Source of the DNA: Streptomyces bambusae
GTDB taxonomy: Bacteria; Actinomycetota; Actinomycetes; Streptomycetales; Streptomycetaceae
DNA: 33,523 nt
Direction: 5' to 3'
Assembly: GCF_020532645.1 (NCBI RefSeq)
Contig: NZ_JAJAUZ010000075.1
Coordinates: forward strand, 1 to 33,523
A model generated the notes under the pieces. It was not told where the DNA came from. It made no database searches and worked only from the letters and a program-made list of their open reading frames with translations. Position numbers and translations under genes: made by a program. Below, one piece after another: positions 24,918-33,310 of the stretch (position 1 is its first letter; each line of letters starts with the position of its first letter).

Positions 24918-26537
24918 TCAGCCGACCAGGCGGTCGTAGGCGGGGAGGGTGAGGAAGTCCGCGTAGTCGGCGTCCAGGGAGACCTGGAGCAGCAGGTCGT
25001 GGGCCTGCTGCCACTTGCCGCCCGCGAAGGCCTCCTCGCCGACCTCGGCGCGGATCGCGGCAAGCTCCTCGGCGGCGACCCGGCGGGTCAGGTCGGCGGT
25101 GGCGAGCTCGCCGTTCTCGAAGACGACGCCCGCGTTGATCCACTGCCAGATCTGCGAGCGCGAGATCTCGGCGGTGGCCGCGTCCTCCATCAGGTTGAAG
25201 ATGGCGACGGCGCCCAGGCCGCGCAGCCAGGCCTCGATGTAGCGGATGCCGACCTGGACGGCGTTGCGCAGGCCCTCGTACGTGGGCTTCGCGTCCAGCG
25301 AGTCGATGGCGATCAGGTCGCCGGGGGCCACCGAGACGTCCTCGCGCAGCCGGTCCTTCTGGTTCGGCTTGTCGCCGAGCACCGCGTCGAAGGAGGCCAT
25401 CGCGATCGGCACCAGGTCCGGGTGGGCCACCCACGAGCCGTCGAAGCCGTCGCCGGCCTCGCGGTCCTTGTCGGCCTTGACCTTCTCGAACGCGACCTTG
25501 TTGACCTCGGCGTCCCGGCGGGACGGGATGAAGGCCGCCATGCCGCCGATGGCGTGCGCGCCGCGCTTGTGGCAGGTGCGGACGAGGAGTTCGGTGTACG
25601 CCCGCATGAACGGGGCCGTCATCGTCACCGCGTTGCGGTCCGGGAGGACGAACTTCTCGCCGCCGTCACGGAAGTTCTTGACGATGGAGAAGAGGTAGTC
25701 CCAGCGCCCGGCGTTCAGGCCCGCGGCGTGGTCGCGCAGCTCGTAGAGGATCTCCTCCATCTCGTACGCGGCCGTGATCGTCTCGATCAGGACGGTCGCA
25801 CGGACGGTGCCCTGCGGGATGCCGACCCGGTCCTGCGCGAACACGAAGATGTCGTTCCAGAGGCGGGCCTCCAGGTGCGACTCGGTCTTCGGCAGGTAGA
25901 AGTACGGGCCCTTGCCGAGGTCGATCAGGCGCTGCGCGTTGTGGAAGAAGTAGAGGCCGAAGTCGACCAGGGCGCCGGGGACGGCGCGCCCGTCGATCTG
26001 CAGGTGGCGCTCTTCGAGGTGCCAGCCGCGGGGCCGCATCACGACGGTCGCGAGCTCCCCGGCGGGCTTGAGGGCGTACGACTTGCCTGACTTCGGGTCG
26101 GTGAAGTCGATGCGGCGCTCGTAGGCGTCGATGAGGTTGAGCTGGCCGAGGACCACGTTCTCCCAGGTGGGAGCCGAGGCGTCCTCGAAGTCGGCGAGCC
26201 AGACCCGCGCGCCCGAGTTGAGCGCGTTGATGGTCATCTTGCGGTCGGTCGGACCGGTGATCTCCACGCGGCGGTCGTTCAGCGCCGCCGGCGCCGGTGC
26301 CACCTGCCAGTCGCCCTCGCGGATCTGTGCGGTCTCCGGGAGGAAGTCGAGGTGGGAGGTGCGGGCGATCTCGGCGCGGCGCTCGCCGCGGCGGGCGAGG
26401 AGCTCGTCCCGGCGGGGCGTGAACCGCCGGTGCAGCTCGGCCACGAAGGCCAGTGCCGCTTCGGTGAGGACCTCGTCCTGCCGGGGCAGGGGCTCGGCGT
26501 CGACGATGGCCAGCGGGGACGGCGCTGGTGCTGACAT
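24918..26537 (-). CDS. aceB: Malate synthase A
   Basis: A 539-aa cytoplasmic enzyme that condenses glyoxylate and acetyl-CoA to malate. The signature is present as RDHAAGLNAGRWDYLFS, the catalytic Arg is in VRATVLIET, and the Mg/general-base region is LMEDAATAEISRSQIWQW near residues 450-470. ATG 26537 was chosen because GAAGGAG lies 8 nt upstream; the GTG three codons earlier is part of that Shine-Dalgarno. The length fits isoform A rather than G. Its promoter has a TTCC/GGAA dyad between -35 and -10, which ties it to glyoxylate from purines rather than only to the glyoxylate shunt; no isocitrate lyase gene is nearby. Confidence 0.97.
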   Translation of the reverse strand: MSAPAPSPLAIVDAEPLPRQDEVLTEAALAFVAELHRRFTPRRDELLARRGERRAEIARTSHLDFLPETAQIREGDWQVAPAPAALNDRRVEITGPTDRKMTINALNSGARVWLADFEDASAPTWENVVLGQLNLIDAYERRIDFTDPKSGKSYALKPAGELATVVMRPRGWHLEERHLQIDGRAVPGALVDFGLYFFHNAQRLIDLGKGPYFYLPKTESHLEARLWNDIFVFAQDRVGIPQGTVRATVLIETITAAYEMEEILYELRDHAAGLNAGRWDYLFSIVKNFRDGGEKFVLPDRNAVTMTAPFMRAYTELLVRTCHKRGAHAIGGMAAFIPSRRDAEVNKVAFEKVKADKDREAGDGFDGSWVAHPDLVPIAMASFDAVLGDKPNQKDRLREDVSVAPGDLIAIDSLDAKPTYEGLRNAVQVGIRYIEAWLRGLGAVAIFNLMEDAATAEISRSQIWQWINAGVVFENGELATADLTRRVAAEELAAIRAEVGEEAFAGGKWQQAHDLLLQVSLDADYADFLTLPAYDRLVG

Positions 26538-26661
26538 ATCTGTCACTCCTTCAGCGGCGGTGCCTTGCGGCCGCGGGAATGCTCGTGCACGGCACGGAGT
26601 GCCGAAGGGTGTTGAGAGTTCCGGGGTACGGTCGCGGGCGCCGTCTGGTGGTTCAGGGCGC

Positions 26662-26703
26662 TTCTGACCAGTGGATAGTAATTTCCACGTCGTGGAAGTT
26701 CAA
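26662..26703 (-). promoter_or_regulatory. aceB promoter with operator inside the spacer
   Basis: On the minus strand: TTGAAC (-35, plus-strand 26698-26703), a 17-bp spacer that contains the dyad TTCCA-N5-TGGAA (26683-26697), then TACTAT (-10, 26675-26680). A degenerate copy (TTCTG-N5-TGGAT, 26662-26676) lies 21 bp toward the gene. Transcription should start near 26668, with a leader of about 130 nt. Binding in the spacer would block RNA polymerase. Confidence 0.7.
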
Positions 26704-26785
26704 TGGTTTGTTGATGTCGAGATTCTCCGGTTCGACAGATTCCACTCTTCGGGTGGCTCTCGGTGCCACCACCGTCACACCCCGC

Positions 26786-27394
26786 TCAGGACAGCCGCGC
26801 CAGATCCGGCGGGGTGTCGATGTCGTAGTCCTCGGCGATGTCGCCGCACTCCACCAGGATGAGGTCCGCTGCGTGATTCCTCAGGTGGACGCGCGCACCG
26901 CGGTCACCCGTCGCGGTCGCGGCGATGTCCGGCCACCGCTCGGCGCCGAACAGCACCGGATGCCCGCGCTCCCCGTCGTACGCGGCCGCCGCCAGGGTGC
27001 CGGGGGAGCGGTACGCGGCCCGCACCCGGGCGCACGCCTCCGGCCCGATCCCCGGCTGGTCGACCAGCGAGACCAGCACCGCCTGCGCACCACTGCCGGC
27101 CAGCGAGGCCAGTCCGGCCCGCAGTGAGGACCCCATCCCCTCGTCCCACTCCGGGTTGTCGACGAGGACGCAGCCCGCCAGGTCGGCCCGCTCCCGGACC
27201 TCCGCCGCGGCCGCCCCGAGCACCACGTGCACCGGGTCGCAGCCCGCCTCCCGCAGCACCCGGACCGCGTTCTCGACCAAGGGCCGGCCGCGGTAGTCGA
27301 GGAGGGCCTTGGGGCGGCCGCCGAGCCGCCGGCCGCCGCCGGCCGCCAGCAGCAGCCCGGCGATGCGGGGCGCGGTGATCTGGGTGTGTGCCAT
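26786..27394 (-). CDS. MocA/MobA-like nucleotidyltransferase
   Basis: A 202-aa NTP-transferase. It starts with LLLAAGGGRRLGGRPKALL, the nucleotide-binding signature (residues 14-32), has a VDQPG block for metal binding (about 111-115) and ends with the DIDTPPDL motif. Proteins of this kind transfer CMP or GMP to molybdopterin. The CMP form (MocA) matures cofactor for xanthine dehydrogenases, which fits the purine genes nearby; this is inference, as no dehydrogenase gene is in the window. ATG 27394 is preceded by AGGAGG only 1 nt away, an unusually short spacing, and no other start exists nearby. Confidence 0.87.
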   Translation of the reverse strand: MAHTQITAPRIAGLLLAAGGGRRLGGRPKALLDYRGRPLVENAVRVLREAGCDPVHVVLGAAAAEVRERADLAGCVLVDNPEWDEGMGSSLRAGLASLAGSGAQAVLVSLVDQPGIGPEACARVRAAYRSPGTLAAAAYDGERGHPVLFGAERWPDIAATATGDRGARVHLRNHAADLILVECGDIAEDYDIDTPPDLARLS

Positions 27395-27433
27395 GCCTCC
27401 TGGATACCACCCGGTCGTGGTTGACTGACCGGC

Positions 27434-27736
27434 GTGCGCGAGCGCGAGGGGAACGGAGGCGGAGACCCGAAGGTGGTCGCGCTGCGCTCCGCGGTGTCCC
27501 GGCTCCGCCGCGAACTCGCCGCCCATCCACGGGAGTTCGCCGAACGCGGCATCGCCGAGGAGGAGCTCGCCGCACTCGGCGCCATGGCCTTCGGCGGCAC
27601 TGCCGAACCCGCCCGGCTGCTCCGCTCCCTGCTCGCCGTGGCCGGCGCCCTGGGTTCGGTCAGCGCCCTGGCCGCGCCCCTGGCCGCCCTCCGCGAGGCG
27701 GTCCGCGCCTTCACGGAGACCGGCCAGGGGCGCTGA
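27434..27736 (+). CDS. Small hypothetical protein (possibly DUF5955)
   Basis: A 100-aa protein, helical throughout, with a basic start and a C-terminal Ala/Leu-rich segment (LLRSLLAVAGALGSVSALAAPLAALREAV). It resembles small Streptomyces proteins I remember as DUF5955, but that is not certain. GTG 27434 lacks a Shine-Dalgarno. It is divergent from the nucleotidyltransferase with 39 bp between and convergent with the 76-aa gene (14 bp between stops). Codon use is normal, with G/C at nearly every third position, which supports it being coded. Function unknown. Confidence 0.6.
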   Translation: MREREGNGGGDPKVVALRSAVSRLRRELAAHPREFAERGIAEEELAALGAMAFGGTAEPARLLRSLLAVAGALGSVSALAAPLAALREAVRAFTETGQGR

Positions 27737-27750
27737 CCGCGGCCGGGCCG

Positions 27751-27981
27751 TTACGCCCGTACCGGATGCTCCGGGCCGTGGGTGCGCCGGGCGGTGGCCG
27801 GGCGGCGGCCGGGGCGGGCCGTGGTCAGCCCGCGCAGGGTGCGCAGACCGGCGCGGAGCAGCGGGGCCACCGGCAACGGCAGGGCGGTGCGCGACTCGTG
27901 GGCCTGCTGGAACGCCCGCTCGCTGCGGTCCGTCAGGAGCTGGTCCGTGTGCCGGGCGGTGGAGGTGACGTGCGTGTTCAT
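27751..27981 (-). CDS. Small basic hypothetical protein, divergent from MocR
   Basis: A 76-aa protein with no recognised domain. The N-terminal half is polar (TSTARHTDQLLTDRSERAFQQAHESRTA); the second half is Arg/Pro-rich (LLRAGLRTLRGLTTARPGRRPATARRTH). ATG 27981 has AGGGAG 5-6 nt upstream, which supports translation. It shares its 111-bp upstream region with the divergent MocR regulator, where five CCAATCG-like motifs lie, so it is a likely target of that regulator. It ends with the unusual (for this window) stop TAA. Function unknown. Confidence 0.6.
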   Translation of the reverse strand: MNTHVTSTARHTDQLLTDRSERAFQQAHESRTALPLPVAPLLRAGLRTLRGLTTARPGRRPATARRTHGPEHPVRA

Positions 27982-28004
27982 GGGGTCTCCCTTGCTCATC
28001 GAAC

Positions 28005-28080
28005 TGCCAATCGGCCTTGCCAATCGAGGGCCAATGAGAGGAGTCTGGAGTCCGATTGGCCTGGGTGGCAGTGCCAATCG
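28005..28080. promoter_or_regulatory. Cluster of TGCCAATCG boxes between MocR and the 76-aa gene
   Basis: TGCCAATCG occurs at 28005, 28018 and 28072; a variant GGCCAATGA is at 28029 and the reverse complement CGATTGGCC at 28053-28061. A further partial TTGGC lies just before the mocR ATG. The first three are direct repeats 11-13 bp apart. MocR-type regulators commonly bind direct plus inverted repeats in the divergent region beside their gene. Confidence 0.72.
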
Positions 28081-28092
28081 GGGGAGGTTGGC

Positions 28093-29559
28093 ATGGCAGA
28101 CGCACGAGTGGTCCACACGGCGGACAGAACCCTCGGCAGCCGCCGGCTCGCCGCCCTGCTCCCCCCGGAAGTCCTGGCCCGCCCCGGCTACAAGGCCCTC
28201 GCCGAAGCCGTCCGCACCCTGATCCTCGACGGCCGAATCCCCCTGCACGTCCGGCTGCCCGCCGAGCGCAACCTCGCCGAGGCCGTCGGCGCCAGCCGGG
28301 CCACCGTCACCGCCGCCTACGACCTGCTGCGCGAGAGCGGCTACGTGCGCAGCCGGCGCGGCTCCGGCACCTTCACCGAACTCCCCGAGGGCCACGCCCC
28401 GGTCGGCGTGCACGCCCTCGTCCCCGACGACGACGGCATCGACCTCGCCATCGCCGCCATGGGCGCCCCCGACGGCGTCCTCGGCGAAGCCCTGGCCTGG
28501 GCCGCACCCCGGCTCGCCGAAGTGGCCCGGACCCCCGGCTACCGCCCGTACGGCCTGCCCGAGCTGCGGGCCGCGATCGCCGGGCGCTACACCCGCCGCG
28601 GCCTGCCCACCCGCCCCGACCAGATCCTCGTCACCGCCGGCGCCCAGCAGGCCCTGGTCCTCGCGCTCGGCCTGCTGTGCCGGGTCGGCGACCGGGTCAT
28701 GACCGAGAACCCGACCTACGCCAACGCCCTGGACGCCGTACGCCACGCCCGGCTGCGCACCGAACCCGTCGCCGTCTCCGACCACGGCTGGGACCTCGAC
28801 ATGGCCGAGTCAGCCCTCCGCCAGACCGACCCCCGGGCCGCGTACATGGTGCCGGACTTCCACAACCCCACCGGGCTGCTGATGCCGGAGGAGGACCGGC
28901 TGCGGCTGCTCGCCGCCACCCGGCGGGCCGGCACCTGGCTGATCGTCGACGAGACCATCTCCGACATCGCGCTCGACGTCCCCCGGCCCGCGCCGCTCGC
29001 CTCCCTCGGCGCCCGCGGCTCCGCCGACCACGTGCTGACCGTCGGCTCCCTCAGCAAGACCCACTGGGGCGGCCTGCGGGTCGGCTGGATCCGGGCCGGC
29101 GCCCAGCTGATCACCGAGCTGACCGCGGTCCGGGTGGCCGCCGACATGACCGGCTCGATGCTCGACCAGCTGGTCGCCGTACGCCTCCTCGAACACCTCG
29201 ACGCGGGCCTGCCCGCCCGCCTGGACCAGCTGCGCGAACGCCGCGCCGCCCTGGCCGCCGCCCTGGAACTGCACACCCCCGAATGGCGCTGGCAGCTCCC
29301 GCCCGGCGGCCTGTCCCTGTGGGTCGACCTCGGCGAGCCGGTCAGCTCGGCCCTCGCCGACCGGGCCCGCGCCGCCGGCGTGCACATCGGCCGCGGCGCC
29401 CGCTTCGGCGCCGAACCCGGCACCTTCGAACACCGCCTGCGGATCCCGTACACGCTGCCCCCCGACCGCCTCGCGGAAGGCGTCCGCCGCCTCGCCGCCG
29501 CCGTCCACGGCAGCGTCCCCCTGCACCCGGCCGTGGACCTGCCGCACTGGGTGGCCTGA
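28093..29559 (+). CDS. MocR-type GntR/aminotransferase regulator
   Basis: A 488-aa transcription factor. Residues about 35-110 form a GntR winged helix (YKALAEAVRTLILDGRIPLHVRLPAERNLAEAVGASRATVTAAYDLLRESG), followed by a class-I aminotransferase-like domain with PLP-binding Lys322 in GSLSKTHWGGLRVGW, the NPTY region and the DFHNPTG block. Such proteins sense PLP, GABA or amino acids (family knowledge). ATG 28093 has GGGGGAGG 5 nt upstream. No pdxST or GABA genes are adjacent, so the ligand and target are open; the divergent 76-aa gene is the nearest candidate. Confidence 0.94.
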   Translation: MADARVVHTADRTLGSRRLAALLPPEVLARPGYKALAEAVRTLILDGRIPLHVRLPAERNLAEAVGASRATVTAAYDLLRESGYVRSRRGSGTFTELPEGHAPVGVHALVPDDDGIDLAIAAMGAPDGVLGEALAWAAPRLAEVARTPGYRPYGLPELRAAIAGRYTRRGLPTRPDQILVTAGAQQALVLALGLLCRVGDRVMTENPTYANALDAVRHARLRTEPVAVSDHGWDLDMAESALRQTDPRAAYMVPDFHNPTGLLMPEEDRLRLLAATRRAGTWLIVDETISDIALDVPRPAPLASLGARGSADHVLTVGSLSKTHWGGLRVGWIRAGAQLITELTAVRVAADMTGSMLDQLVAVRLLEHLDAGLPARLDQLRERRAALAAALELHTPEWRWQLPPGGLSLWVDLGEPVSSALADRARAAGVHIGRGARFGAEPGTFEHRLRIPYTLPPDRLAEGVRRLAAAVHGSVPLHPAVDLPHWVA

Positions 29560-29583
29560 CGGCGCCCGTCCGGAAGACCCGGC

Positions 29584-30213
29584 CTACGGCGTCCGGATCA
29601 GCCGCCGGGCGCCCGCCTGCGCCACCGCGGCGGTACGGGAGTCCACGCCCAGCTTGGCGTAGATGTGGACCAGGTGGGACTTCACCGTGGCCTGGCTCAG
29701 GAACAGCTTCTTGCTGATCTGCTGGTTGGACAGGCCGTCCGCGACCAGCTGGAGCACCTCCAGCTCCCGCTTGGTCAGCGACTCCGCCGGCGTGCGCATG
29801 CGGTCCATCAGCCGCAGCGCCACCGCCGGGGCCAGCGCCGACTGGCCGGCCGCCGCCGTGCGCACCGCCGCCGCCAGCTCCTCCGGCGGCGCGTCCTTGA
29901 GCAGATAGCCGGAGGCCCCCGCCTCCACCGCCGCCAGGATGTCGGCATCGGTGTCGTACGTGGTCAGGACCAGCACGCGGGGCGCGCCCGGCCGGGCCGT
30001 GATGGCCGCGGTGGCCTCAGAGCCGTGCATCCCGGCGCCGAACTGCAGGTCCATCAGGACCACGTCCACCGGTTCGGCGGCGGCCAGCTCCACCGCGCGC
30101 TCCGCGGTCGCGGCCTCCGCCACCACCGCGAAGTCCGGCTCGGTGTCGAGGACGGCGCGCAGGCCCGCCCGCACCACCGGGTGGTCGTCGGCCAGCAGCA
30201 GGCGGATCGTCAT
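29584..30213 (-). CDS. NarL/LuxR-type response regulator
   Basis: A 209-aa two-component regulator. The receiver domain has DD at residues 9-10, the phosphoacceptor Asp55 (VVLMDLQFG), a T-loop (LVLTTYD) and the conserved Lys in GYLLKDAP. The C-terminal LuxR HTH is SLTKRELEVLQLVADGLSNQQISKKLFLSQATVKSHLVHIYAKL. Its ATG overlaps the stop of the histidine kinase by 4 bases (ATGA), so the two are translationally coupled. The divergent ABC transporter is the likely target, by analogy with similar Streptomyces clusters. Confidence 0.96.
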   Translation of the reverse strand: MTIRLLLADDHPVVRAGLRAVLDTEPDFAVVAEAATAERAVELAAAEPVDVVLMDLQFGAGMHGSEATAAITARPGAPRVLVLTTYDTDADILAAVEAGASGYLLKDAPPEELAAAVRTAAAGQSALAPAVALRLMDRMRTPAESLTKRELEVLQLVADGLSNQQISKKLFLSQATVKSHLVHIYAKLGVDSRTAAVAQAGARRLIRTP

Positions 30214-31391
30214 GGGTGCTCCACGGGCAGCGGCAGGGTGACGGCCAGGGCGGTGCCCTGGCCGGGGGCGGACTCCACGGTGAAGGTGCCGCCCAGGGAC
30301 TCGGCGCGCGAGCGCATCGCGGGCAGCCCGAAGCCGCCCTCGCCGGCCGGCGCGGCCGGCCCGGCGCCCGGATCGAAGCCACGGCCGTCGTCCACGATGT
30401 CCAGGGTCACGGACGAGTCCATGAAGGTCAGGGTGATCTCGGCGCGGTCCGCCGCGGCGTGCCGCACCACGTTTGCCAGCGCCGACTGGGCGATCCGCAG
30501 CAGCGCCACCTCGTACGGGGTGGGCAGCTCGGCCGGGCCGCCGCTGAGGGAGAACCGCACCCGCGGCCCGGGGGTCGCCCCGCACAGCCGCTCCAGAGCC
30601 GCGGCCAGCGAGCCGTGCTCCAGGTCCGGCGGGGTCAGCGCACGGACGAACCGGCGGGCCTCGGCCAGGTTGTCCTGGGCGGCCTGCCGGGCCTGCGCGA
30701 TGTGCCCGGCCGCCGCGGACCCGGCGGGCAGCCCGCGCTCGGCCGCCCGCAGCAGCAGCTGGATCGAGGACAGGCCCTGCGCCAGCGTGTCGTGGATCTC
30801 GCGGGCCAGCCGCTCACGCTCCGCCATCACGCCCGCGGTCCGCTCGGCCGCCGCCAGCTCCGCCCGGGTGGTGATCAGCTCCTCGATCAGCTCCCGGCGC
30901 CGCTCGCTCTCCCGGTACAGCGCCTGGTAGCCGAGCACCGTCGCCACCGCCACCGCCGCGCCCAGCAGCGGGCCGAGGAAGGCGCCCGGGTTCAGCGCCG
31001 GGCCGTGCGCCGCGAAGCCGGCAATCGCGCCGCCAGCGGTGACGGCCACCGCCGGCAGCGCCCACCGCAGCGGCAGCAGGTGCAGCTGGAGGAAGTACAG
31101 CGGGAAGGCGATCCACACCCCGAGCGGCGACACGGCCAGCAGCCCCGCCCACGCCACGAGAAGCACCGCCAGCCACAGCGCGCCGGCCTTCGGCGAGCGC
31201 CGCACCGCGGGGGTGCACACCCCCGCCGCGTACACGCCGGCCGTCACGGCGGCCGCCGCGACCGCCCGGCCGGCCTGGGGCTCCCCGTCGGCCACGGCCC
31301 GTACGGCGGCCAGCGCGAGCAGGCCGAGCAGCAGGGCGTGCAGACACAGCCGCAGCACGCGGGCGACCGGGGTGAGGGGGCGGGATTCCAT
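30210..31391 (-). CDS. Sensor histidine kinase (NarL partner, HisKA_3 type)
   Basis: A 393-aa membrane sensor. Residues about 10-145 hold several hydrophobic segments with no large external loop, so it probably senses within the membrane. The HisKA_3 box is LAREIHDTLAQGLSSIQLLL with His200; the ATPase domain has a N-box-like NVVRHAAADRAEI and G-box DDGRGFDP, then GFGLPAMRSRAESLGGTF. ATG 31391 was chosen as the first Met before the membrane region. It has no clear Shine-Dalgarno and lies inside a 7-bp inverted repeat. Signals for such kinases are usually envelope stress or peptides (inference). Confidence 0.93.
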   Translation of the reverse strand: MESRPLTPVARVLRLCLHALLLGLLALAAVRAVADGEPQAGRAVAAAAVTAGVYAAGVCTPAVRRSPKAGALWLAVLLVAWAGLLAVSPLGVWIAFPLYFLQLHLLPLRWALPAVAVTAGGAIAGFAAHGPALNPGAFLGPLLGAAVAVATVLGYQALYRESERRRELIEELITTRAELAAAERTAGVMAERERLAREIHDTLAQGLSSIQLLLRAAERGLPAGSAAAGHIAQARQAAQDNLAEARRFVRALTPPDLEHGSLAAALERLCGATPGPRVRFSLSGGPAELPTPYEVALLRIAQSALANVVRHAAADRAEITLTFMDSSVTLDIVDDGRGFDPGAGPAAPAGEGGFGLPAMRSRAESLGGTFTVESAPGQGTALAVTLPLPVEHP

Positions 31392-31401
31392 GGCGGAATC
31401 C
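31383..31401. promoter_or_regulatory. Inverted repeat over the histidine kinase start codon
   Basis: GGATTCC-N5-GGAATCC (31383-31401) surrounds the kinase start codon (31389-31391). It may be an operator or an mRNA hairpin limiting translation. A -10-like TAGGCT (plus-strand 31402-31407) abuts it and TTGACC lies at 31428-31433 with a long 20-bp spacer. Confidence 0.45.
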
Positions 31402-31526
31402 AGCCTAGACGCGCGGCCGCGGACGGCGGTCAACCGAAAGTTCGATGTCCGCGTGCACCCTTCGACGCGAAGACGCCTCCCGCGGCGCGATGCCCGCGGG
31501 CCGCCCCGGCGGCCAGGGTGGGGGAC

Positions 31527-32618
31527 ATGTTCGTCGCATGGAGAGATCTGCGGTTCGCCAAGGGCCGCTTCGCCCTGATGGGCGCCGTCGTGGTGCTGAT
31601 CACCCTGCTGGTGGGGCTGCTGTCCGGGCTGACCGCGGGACTGGCCCGGGAGAACACCTCGGCCATCACCGGCCTGCCCGCCGACCACCTGGCCTTCGCC
31701 GCCCCCGCCGGCGACCGGAAGGTGTCCTTCACCAACTCGTCGGTGCCCGAGACCGCCTGGCGCGTCTGGGCAGCCCGGCCGGGGGTGACCGCGGCCGACC
31801 CGGTCGGCATCCGCACCCTCAACGCGGCCGCCGGCGGGCGGACCGCCGCCGTCTCCGCCTTCGGCGTGGAGCCCGGCTCCGGTCTCGCCCCGCACGTCCC
31901 GGACGCCCCGCTCGGGCCGGGCCGGGTGATCCTGTCCGAGAAGGCCGCGAAGGAGCTGGGCGCGGCCGCCGGGGACGCCGTACGCATCGGCAGCGTCGAG
32001 GAGACCGTCGCCGCCGTGGCCGGAACCGCCGCCTTCAGCCACACGCCGGTCGTCTGGGTGGCCCTCGACGACTGGCAGCGCCTGGGCACCGCCGGCACCG
32101 CCCCGCAGGAGCAGGCCACGGTGATCGCGCTGCGCACCACCGGCGGGGCCGACCTCGCGGCCGCCGACTCGGCCGCCGGTACGAAGACCCTGCCGCGGGA
32201 CGAGGCGCTGACCGCCATCGGCTCGTACACCGCGGAGAACGGCTCGCTCCAGCTGATGCGGGGCTTCCTGTTCGCCATCTCCGCGCTGGTCATAGGGGCC
32301 TTCTTCACCGTGTGGACGATCCAGCGCAGCGGGGACGTGGCCGTCCTCAAGGCGCTCGGCGCAGCCACCCCCTACCTGCTGAAGGACGCCCTCGGGCAGG
32401 CCTTCGTGATGCTCGTGGCCGGCACCGGCCTCGGCTCGCTGCTCGCCGCCGGGCTGGGGGCACTGATCGGCGGCGGCGACGTGCCGTTCGTCCTCGACCT
32501 GCCGACCGTCCTGGTTCCCGCGCTGGTCATGACCGGCCTCGGGATGCTCGGGGCGGCGCTGTCCATCCGGCGGATCACCGCCGTCGACCCCCTGACCGCA
32601 CTCGGGAGTGCCCGATGA
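31527..32618 (+). CDS. FtsX-like ABC transporter permease
   Basis: A 363-aa membrane protein of the MacB/FtsX type. One membrane segment at about 14-38 (FALMGAVVVLITLLVGLLSGL) is followed by a long extracytoplasmic domain (about 40-240), then three segments at about 247-267, 285-315 and 325-345, ending in RRITAVDPLTALGSAR, typical of the family. ATG 31527 follows a GGGTGGGGG run. Its stop overlaps the ATPase start (ATGA). The pair is divergent from the kinase/regulator genes and is probably controlled by them; likely exports a peptide or lipid, or transmits a mechanical signal (inference). Confidence 0.93.
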   Translation: MFVAWRDLRFAKGRFALMGAVVVLITLLVGLLSGLTAGLARENTSAITGLPADHLAFAAPAGDRKVSFTNSSVPETAWRVWAARPGVTAADPVGIRTLNAAAGGRTAAVSAFGVEPGSGLAPHVPDAPLGPGRVILSEKAAKELGAAAGDAVRIGSVEETVAAVAGTAAFSHTPVVWVALDDWQRLGTAGTAPQEQATVIALRTTGGADLAAADSAAGTKTLPRDEALTAIGSYTAENGSLQLMRGFLFAISALVIGAFFTVWTIQRSGDVAVLKALGAATPYLLKDALGQAFVMLVAGTGLGSLLAAGLGALIGGGDVPFVLDLPTVLVPALVMTGLGMLGAALSIRRITAVDPLTALGSAR

Positions 32619-33298
32619 CCCTGCTCCTCGACGACGTCACGCTCACCTACCCGGACGGCGACGGCCGGCTGACCGCCCTGGACGCGGTGCACCTGGACGT
32701 GCCCGCGGGCACCCTGACGGCGGTGGTCGGGCCTTCCGGCTCCGGCAAGTCGAGCCTGCTCGCGGTGGCCGCGACGCTGGTGACACCCGACTCCGGCCGG
32801 GTGGTGGTGGCCGGGCAGGACACCGGGCGGCTGTCGGCGGCCGGGAAGTCGGCGCTGCGCCGCGAGCACATCGGCATCGTCTTCCAGCAGCCGAACCTGC
32901 TGGCGTCGCTGACCTGCGCGGAGCAGCTGCTCGTGATGGCGCACGTCGCCGGCCGGCCCTCGCGGGCGCTGCGCCGGCGGGCGCTGGAGCTGCTGGAAGC
33001 GGTGGGGCTGGCGGACAAGGCGGACCGGCGGCCGCACGAGCTGTCCGGCGGGCAGCGGCAGCGGGTGAACATCGCGCGGGCGCTCATGAACGAGCCGTCC
33101 GTGCTGCTGGTGGACGAGCCGACGAGTGCGCTCGATCACGAGCGGGGTGCGGCCGTGCTGTCCCTGCTGGTCGCCCTGACGCGTGAGCGGGGCACGGCAA
33201 CGGTCCTGGTCACCCACGACCCCGCGCACCTGTCGTCGGCCGACCACACCACCACCATGACCGACGGCCGCCTCACCCCAACCCCCGTCCGGGCCTGA
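32615..33298 (+). CDS. ABC transporter ATP-binding protein (MacB/LolD type)
   Basis: A 227-aa ATPase that powers the FtsX-like permease. All motifs are intact: Walker A GPSGSGKSS (residues 39-47), Q-loop FQQPNLL, signature LSGGQRQR, Walker B VLLVDEPTSALD and the switch His in VTHDP. The length is that of single-domain MacB/LolD ATPases. ATG 32615 overlaps the permease stop. Downstream lie repeats and the end of the window. Confidence 0.96.
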   Translation: MTLLLDDVTLTYPDGDGRLTALDAVHLDVPAGTLTAVVGPSGSGKSSLLAVAATLVTPDSGRVVVAGQDTGRLSAAGKSALRREHIGIVFQQPNLLASLTCAEQLLVMAHVAGRPSRALRRRALELLEAVGLADKADRRPHELSGGQRQRVNIARALMNEPSVLLVDEPTSALDHERGAAVLSLLVALTRERGTATVLVTHDPAHLSSADHTTTMTDGRLTPTPVRA

Positions 33299-33310
33299 CG
33301 GGCCCCGGCC

